Shown piece after piece: positions 58,562-64,000 of a stretch of DNA of 64,000 nucleotides (its first letter is position 1; each line of letters starts with the position of its first letter). The notes beneath the pieces were generated by a model. It was not told the DNA's origin. It worked only from the letters and a program-made list of their open reading frames with translations, and searched no databases. Source of the DNA: Congeria kusceri. Its lineage: Eukaryota > Mollusca > Bivalvia > Myida > Dreissenidae. Both the position numbers and the translations under genes were made by a program. Where the stretch lies: assembly GCA_027627225.1 (NCBI GenBank), contig CM051040.1, positions 26,261,634 through 26,325,633 on the forward strand, read 5' to 3'.

Positions 58562-60614
58562 ATGACCCTGGCTCGATATTCGCTAAAGTTCGAATACCCA
58601 ATGCCCAGCTGGGTATTCGACCCTGGCTCGATATTCGCAATAGTTCGAATACCCAATACCCAGCTGGGTATTCGACCCTGGCTCGATATTCGCAAAAATT
58701 CGAATACCCAATGCCCACCTGGGTATTCGACCCTGGTTCGATATTCGCAATAGTTCGAATACCCAATACCCAGCTGGGTATTCGATTCTGGCTCGATATT
58801 CGCAATAGTTCGAATACCCAATACCCAGCTGGGTATTCGATTCTGGCTCGATATTCGCAATAGTTCGAATACCCAATACCCAGCTGGGTATTCGACCCTG
58901 GCTCGATATTCGCAATAGTTCGAATACCCAATACCCAGCTGGGTATTCGACCCTGGCTCGATATTCGCAATAGTTCGAATACCCAATACCCAGCTGGGTA
59001 TTCGATTCTGGCTCGATATTCGCAATAGTTCGAATACCCAATACCCAGCTGGGTATTCGATTCAGGCTCGATATTCGCAATAGTTCGAATACCCAATACC
59101 CAGCTGGGTATTCGATTCTGGCTCGTTATTCGCTAAAGTTCGAATACCCAATCCCAGCTGGGTATTCGACCCTGGCTCGATATTCGCAATAGTTCGAATA
59201 CCCAATACCCAGCTGTGTATTCGATTCTGGCTCGTTATTCGCTAAAGTTCGAATACCCAATACCCAGCTGGGTATTCGACCCTGGCTCGATATTCGCAAT
59301 AGTTCGAATACCCAATACCCAGCTGGGTATTCGATTCTGGCTCGTTATTCGCTAAAGTTCGAATACCCAATACCCAGCTGGGTATTCGACCCTGGCTCGA
59401 TATTCGCAATAGTTCGAATACCCAATACCCAGCTGGGTATTCGATTCTGGCTCGTTATTCGCTAAAGTTTGAATACCCAATACCCAGCTGGGTATTCGAC
59501 CCTGGCTCGATATTCGCAATAGTTCGAATACCCAATACCCAGCTGGGTATTCGATTCTGGCTCGATATTCGCAATAGTTCGAATACCCAATACCCAGCTG
59601 GGTATTCGACCCTGGCTCGATATTCGCAATATTTTGATTACCCAATACCCAGCTGGGTATTCGACCCTGGCTCGATATTCGCAATAGTTCGAATACCCAA
59701 TACCCAGCTGGGTATTCGATTCTGGCTCGTTATTCGCTAAAGTTCGAATACCCAATACCCAGCTGGGTATTCGACCCTGGCTCGATATTCGCAATAGTTC
59801 GAATACCCAATACCCAGCTGGGTATTCGATTCTTGCTCGTTATTCGCTAAAGTTCGAATACCCAATACCCAGCTGGGTATTCGACCCTGGCTCGATATTC
59901 GCAATAGTTCGAATACCCAATACCCAGCTGGGTATTCGATTCTGGCTCGTTATTCGTTAAAGTTCGAATACCCAATACCCAGCTGGGTATTCGACCCTGG
60001 CTCGATATTCGCAATAGTTCGAATACCCAATACCCAGCTGGGTATTCGATTCTGGCTCCATATTCGCAATAGTTCGAATACCCAATTCCCAGCTGGGTAT
60101 TCGATTCTGGCTCGTTATTCGCTAAAGTTCGATTACCCAATACCCAGCTGGGTATTCGACCCTGGCTCGATATTCGCAATAGTTCGAATACCCAATACCC
60201 AGCTGGGTATTCGATTCTGGCTCGTTATTCGCAATAGTTCGAATACCCAATACCCAGCTGGGTATTCGACCCTGGCTCGATATTCGCAATATTTTGATTA
60301 CCCAATACCCAGCTGGGTATTCGACCCTGGCTCGATATTCGCAATAGTTCGAATACCCAATACCCAGCTGGGTATTCGATTCTGGCTCGTTATTCGCTAA
60401 AGTTCGAATACCCAATACCCAGCTGGGTATTCGACCCTGGCTCGATATTCGCAATAGTTCGAATACCCAATACCCAGCTGGGTATTCGACCCTGGCTCGA
60501 TATTCGCAATAGTTCGATTACCCAATACCCAGCCGGGTTTTCGATTCTGGCTCGTTATTCGCTAAAGTTCGAATACCCAATACCCAGCTGGGTATTCGAC
60601 CCTGGCTCGATATT
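58562..60614 (-). repeat. 55-bp satellite array 2, about 37 copies, inverted relative to array 1
   Basis: It is the same 55-bp unit as at 28.6-30.5 kb but on the - strand, again with alternating ...TATTGCGAATATCG...GGGTCG and ...TTTAGCGAATAACG...GAATCG variants and a 110-bp higher-order pattern. It is more homogeneous than array 1 and has sharp edges. Its right edge abuts the C1q exon-like segment. All three - frames are open through it for the same modular reason. Confidence 0.95.
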
Positions 60615-60669
60615 GAATTCCCAATACCCAATACCCATTACCTAGCCAACTTCATGGACCTCGCTTGTT

Positions 60670-61328
60670 TATGTGTTTGGGCCGGTGATCCTGCTGGCCC
60701 ACGGCGGCCAGGGAGAACTGAGCTGGGACAAGGTGTACAACTTGCTGTCAGATTTCAGATTTTGAATTTACATTATTGATTAATAACTCACCCCATCCCA
60801 TTTCTCTAAATATAACAGCCTTCTGATTTCATGTCGTTTAATTTAGTTTACCATACTCATTACACTGTTACCTTACATTAACAGAAACTTAGATAACAAT
60901 TAAAGATTTTTTTGCCGTAGGAACGTTTTTCGGATTTTCGAAACTTACGACCAAGGGAATTTATAAGAAGTTCACTGCCATTAAGTTCGACCATGTTTAC
61001 TATAACGAAGGAAACCACGACGACCGCAGCACCGACATCTTCACTGTCCGTGTGAATGGTATCTACATCTTTTATGTTTTACGTTCAAGTGGCTGCAAAA
61101 TTAGAAGACACAACTCGAAGTGCACATGTTTTACTGATCGTTAATACAAATGTCCATGCAGACGCTATAGTAAGGGGCTGGGGACACGATTTAACAGGGG
61201 GGAATGCAGCCGTGCTAGATATTAAAGCCGGGGACAAAGTGTTCATAGCTACTGCAAGTAATAAGGAGGAGTATCACATTGGGCTCATTAGAACCACGTT
61301 CAGCGGCGCCCTTCTGCATGTAAAATAA
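60670..61328 (+). pseudogene. C1q-domain protein gene, two exons, frame-damaged
   Basis: The first exon-like piece (about 60670-60757) reads FGPVILLAHGGQGELSWDKV then YNLLSDF, a leader similar to that of the 23.8-kb relic. The only nearby ATG (60670) is out of frame with it and no donor was found, so its start and coiled-coil are lost. The second exon begins at 60921 after TTTTTTGCCGTAG and encodes a C1q domain: KKFTAIKFDHVYYNEGNH, STDIFTVRVNGIYIF, then after one extra T near 61070, HVLLIVNTNVHADAIVRGWG and GGNAAVLDIKAGDKVFIATA, ending GALLHVK at TAA 61326-61328. Intact family members are secreted trimeric recognition proteins of innate immunity; this copy would not be translated whole unless the T is an error. 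Confidence 0.75.
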
Positions 61329-64000
61329 AATATAAATAATCCGACACGACGCACATAATCAGTTACCTGTAACAATGTTCGTATAGTTTGTTCGTATAGA
61401 CAATTAATAGACATACAGCCTCCATCCACCATCATGAGTCCTACATTTACTCTTCTTCTTTATAGATATTTTCTTTAAAAGAAAGACCACCAGCTATTCT
61501 TAAACCGGAATATTGAATGCAATAAATCGTCGTACAATAAGCCACAAAAACGGTACAATAAGTCTATTTAAACGACTTGTAGGTGGGTTATAAAGTGTTA
61601 CTATATATTCGTATAAGTAATTTTGGATCTTGAAATACATATGCTATTAAATGCATATTCTTGTCTTCCACGATATTTTACGACGTTAATAACCATTGTG
61701 ATCAATTGTTTATTAGCACGAATATGACCTGCTGCCAAGCGTCTACAACGCAGTTTGGAATCAACTCAATGTCACTGCTGTTAAGTTTTATACTGGTACA
61801 GAATTTTAACAATTTTACATACAAGCTGCACAATAAATCAAACGCTGACAGCGTAGAAAGACTGTTGGCGAGAAAAGAAACTAAAAGCAAATTAATTATG
61901 CGAGTATTTCTATCAAAAGTAACATTTATTTATCTATAAAACAAATAGCGACAATTAAAACTAAATTGGTATAAACTGGTATTTGACCTAAATGAAGATG
62001 GAGAGCCAGGTTACTGTCTTTTGCAAATTAAAACTTATATAGCGCGCTTCTAATTCAATGCTATTTATCCACGACATTCTCATCATTATTTTTTAGTAAT
62101 TTGTGGGAAGCAACTTTTTTTGGCAAGCAATTTAAAAAGCAAACAGCGTTATATGCATACAAGTCAATCTTAGACAGGTAAAATGGTCGATGAACCGTAC
62201 AAGTTCGAATCAATGTTCAGTGCTGTCTTTATCACAAGCGCTGTGCTCGGTAAATACCGATTTAATTAAATATACGTTAAATAAGTAAAATACATTCAAA
62301 ACTCTCTTAAGAAGTTTAATGCTTTCTTCACAATTCTTATGCATACCTAAAAAAAAAAGCAATCGTCAATCGAGTGGTTACGATTGCTCGCTATATGTAT
62401 TGAGTCAATACACTGTTGTTAAACTTACGCAATATGATGTAATACGCAGTTTACCAGTAAACAGCACAAACAGATACGCTAAAATACCTATGTGAATAGA
62501 CATAACATGAATTCACTTGTAGATGTGGACTAACTGGATTATTATTATTATTGTTTATTAGTGTTTAAGTCGGATCTATTTCTTGTCATCTATCCATAGA
62601 AAGTAGCATCAATGACAGGAAGCCTCACTGCTCAGAGAGCGAAGCACAGTAATTTATCGATTTACTGACTCGTAGCCTGCAGAGTAAAGAATCAAGTCAA
62701 TCTGCAAGGGTCAGAATAACCGATGAAGCTTAAGGGGGGGGGGGGGCTATACAGTTTCTCGGGCTTCGGACTCGGCCTGCTGGCGTCTCGGTTCGAGCCG
62801 TCTTGCACACACTGATAATGTCAACAATGAAAACAAACCAAACATCATTTCAATATTGTTGTGAGTGTGGCTTGACACAAACGTAGGGAAAAGAGTTATG
62901 CACACACTTCCACTATAATTTTAAAATGCATGATCATCCAATATTGAGCTTCAAATGTCACCAGTTTTCGCGGCCATTTCGACGATTTTCAACATCAATT
63001 TGCAACTTTCGTGCGAATGCGAGCACCTCAAATACTGCATGCCTGTCTGCGTAACTTGCCAGGTACTTGATTGCAACTGAGCAAACTGGGGGTCAACCAT
63101 TCAGATTTTCCAATAAATTCCAATGTATGTACGCCCTTTTAAATATCCTGCCAAAATGGCGTTCAGAGCTAGGAATCCTCATTTACGAATACACTGGCTT
63201 TACATAGGTCATATTTTCGAATTCACTAAGCATGCAATTAAAAACTCCAGCCCTTAAATCTGATACTTACAACTTCTAAAACACTCAAAATGCTGCTCAG
63301 TTTCACTGTATCCCTTTTTATTAGAATTTTCTCCCCTGCCAATTCGAATTTTTGGCTAAAACTGTATAGTACCACCTTAGTAGTCAGGCGCACCGATTGG
63401 TAGTGGTTCTGAGCCAAAGATCTATAAACAAACATGTTTATTTATAGATCTTTGTTAGTAGCCTATTGAGTCAAAATAGATCATACGATGCAAACTCTCA
63501 ATTGTCAGTAGTACAGTTTAAAATGAATAAATTGCAGTTATTTGTTGTCAAAATATTCAGACGGAGAATTGGAAACAGAAAAAACACTTTTGCAACGAGT
63601 CAAATATAACCAGTGTAGCGCATTAATTAGGCGGTCTTATTTGCACACTCCAGTATATATTTCGGTTACATACAAGTAAATAGAAAAAGTAGGTGTGTCA
63701 TAAGTTTAAAGTTATTTTATTTATAAATTGACCTATTTGCTAACTGTTATTGTAACAATACACAGAATATACACATTATAATACATAATACATACGTTAT
63801 CTTAAAAATCACATTGAACGGTTGGGCAAGAATTAACATTCACCTGCTGATTGGCGTGCTCATTTACAAAGAGTCTATACAATTGAGATGTATCGGAAAT
63901 GAGTCGCAAAATGTCGTTCATAGGGAACAACTCAAGTTTATAAATTGGAGAGTTTACTTGTATTTTGGTAAATTTTCAAATTCTGGTACATTCTTTAGTT
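61329..64000. other. Non-coding AT-rich stretch
   Basis: No gene, RNA or element was recognised. There is a G homopolymer at about 62736-62747, followed by a GGTTCGAGCCG phrase that looks like an isolated B-box. The open frames at 61661-61939 (+) and 63238-63435 (-) have no family motif. Confidence 0.45.
63416..63453. other. 38-bp near-perfect palindrome with forkhead-like half-sites
   Basis: AAAGATCTATAAACAAACAT and its inverse centre on CATG, with one mismatched pair. Each arm has a TAAACA/TGTTTA core like forkhead sites. Function is unknown. Confidence 0.6.

Noticed and set aside
28588..60614. A CRISPR-like array (regular repeats)
   Set aside because: Repeats are head to tail with no unique spacers, no cas genes and a eukaryotic setting.

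Overview
This is a eukaryotic, AT-rich, repeat-dominated window, most likely from a bivalve mollusc. The evidence is interrupted genes with GT-AG introns, a C1q-domain gene, a divergent Cys-loop receptor of the kind expanded in lophotrochozoans, tRNA-headed SINEs, LINEs, hAT elements and abundant minisatellites. Several repeat families recall the zebra mussel (Dreissena), but that is an impression from memory, not a search result. There is no bacterial-style operon, ribosome binding site, CRISPR array or functional RNA gene.

Layout. 0-9 kb: microsatellites, a 213-bp tandem repeat, small inverted-repeat elements and a 3.2-kb array of a 145-bp satellite. 9-13.4 kb: a SINE with an 11-bp target duplication, a 62-bp tandem array, then a three-layer nest (a Gypsy-type Gag relic split by a hAT transposon that itself holds a SINE). 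14.7-20.3 kb: the 3' five exons of a nicotinic-receptor-like Cys-loop channel gene on the + strand; its reading frame closes exactly, and its 3.5-kb third intron is filled by a 27-bp minisatellite and a 1.28-kb inverted-repeat element. 20.3-28.3 kb: MITEs, tandem repeats, a broken C1q-type first exon and a non-autonomous hAT. 28.6-30.5 kb and 58.6-60.6 kb: two arrays of the same 55-bp satellite in opposite orientation. 37-42.1 kb: a nearly full-length LINE with two ORFs and single-base frame breaks.

The most unusual object is a spliced, frame-damaged gene on the - strand (42.6-51.8 kb). It appears to join a lysine-rich N-terminus, a DDE-transposase-like core and a papain/USP-like Cys-His-Asp peptidase signature, with the Cys and His boxes on different exons. 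53-61 kb: foldback hairpins, LINE 3' fragments, microsatellites, the second 55-bp array and a broken C1q-domain gene abutting it. 61.3-64 kb: no gene seen.

The genes do not form a pathway. What links the region is layered transposition and satellite growth around one channel gene, one transposase-peptidase gene and C1q remnants. Many frame breaks are single-base changes, several in homopolymers, so some may be sequencing or assembly errors rather than true pseudogenisation.
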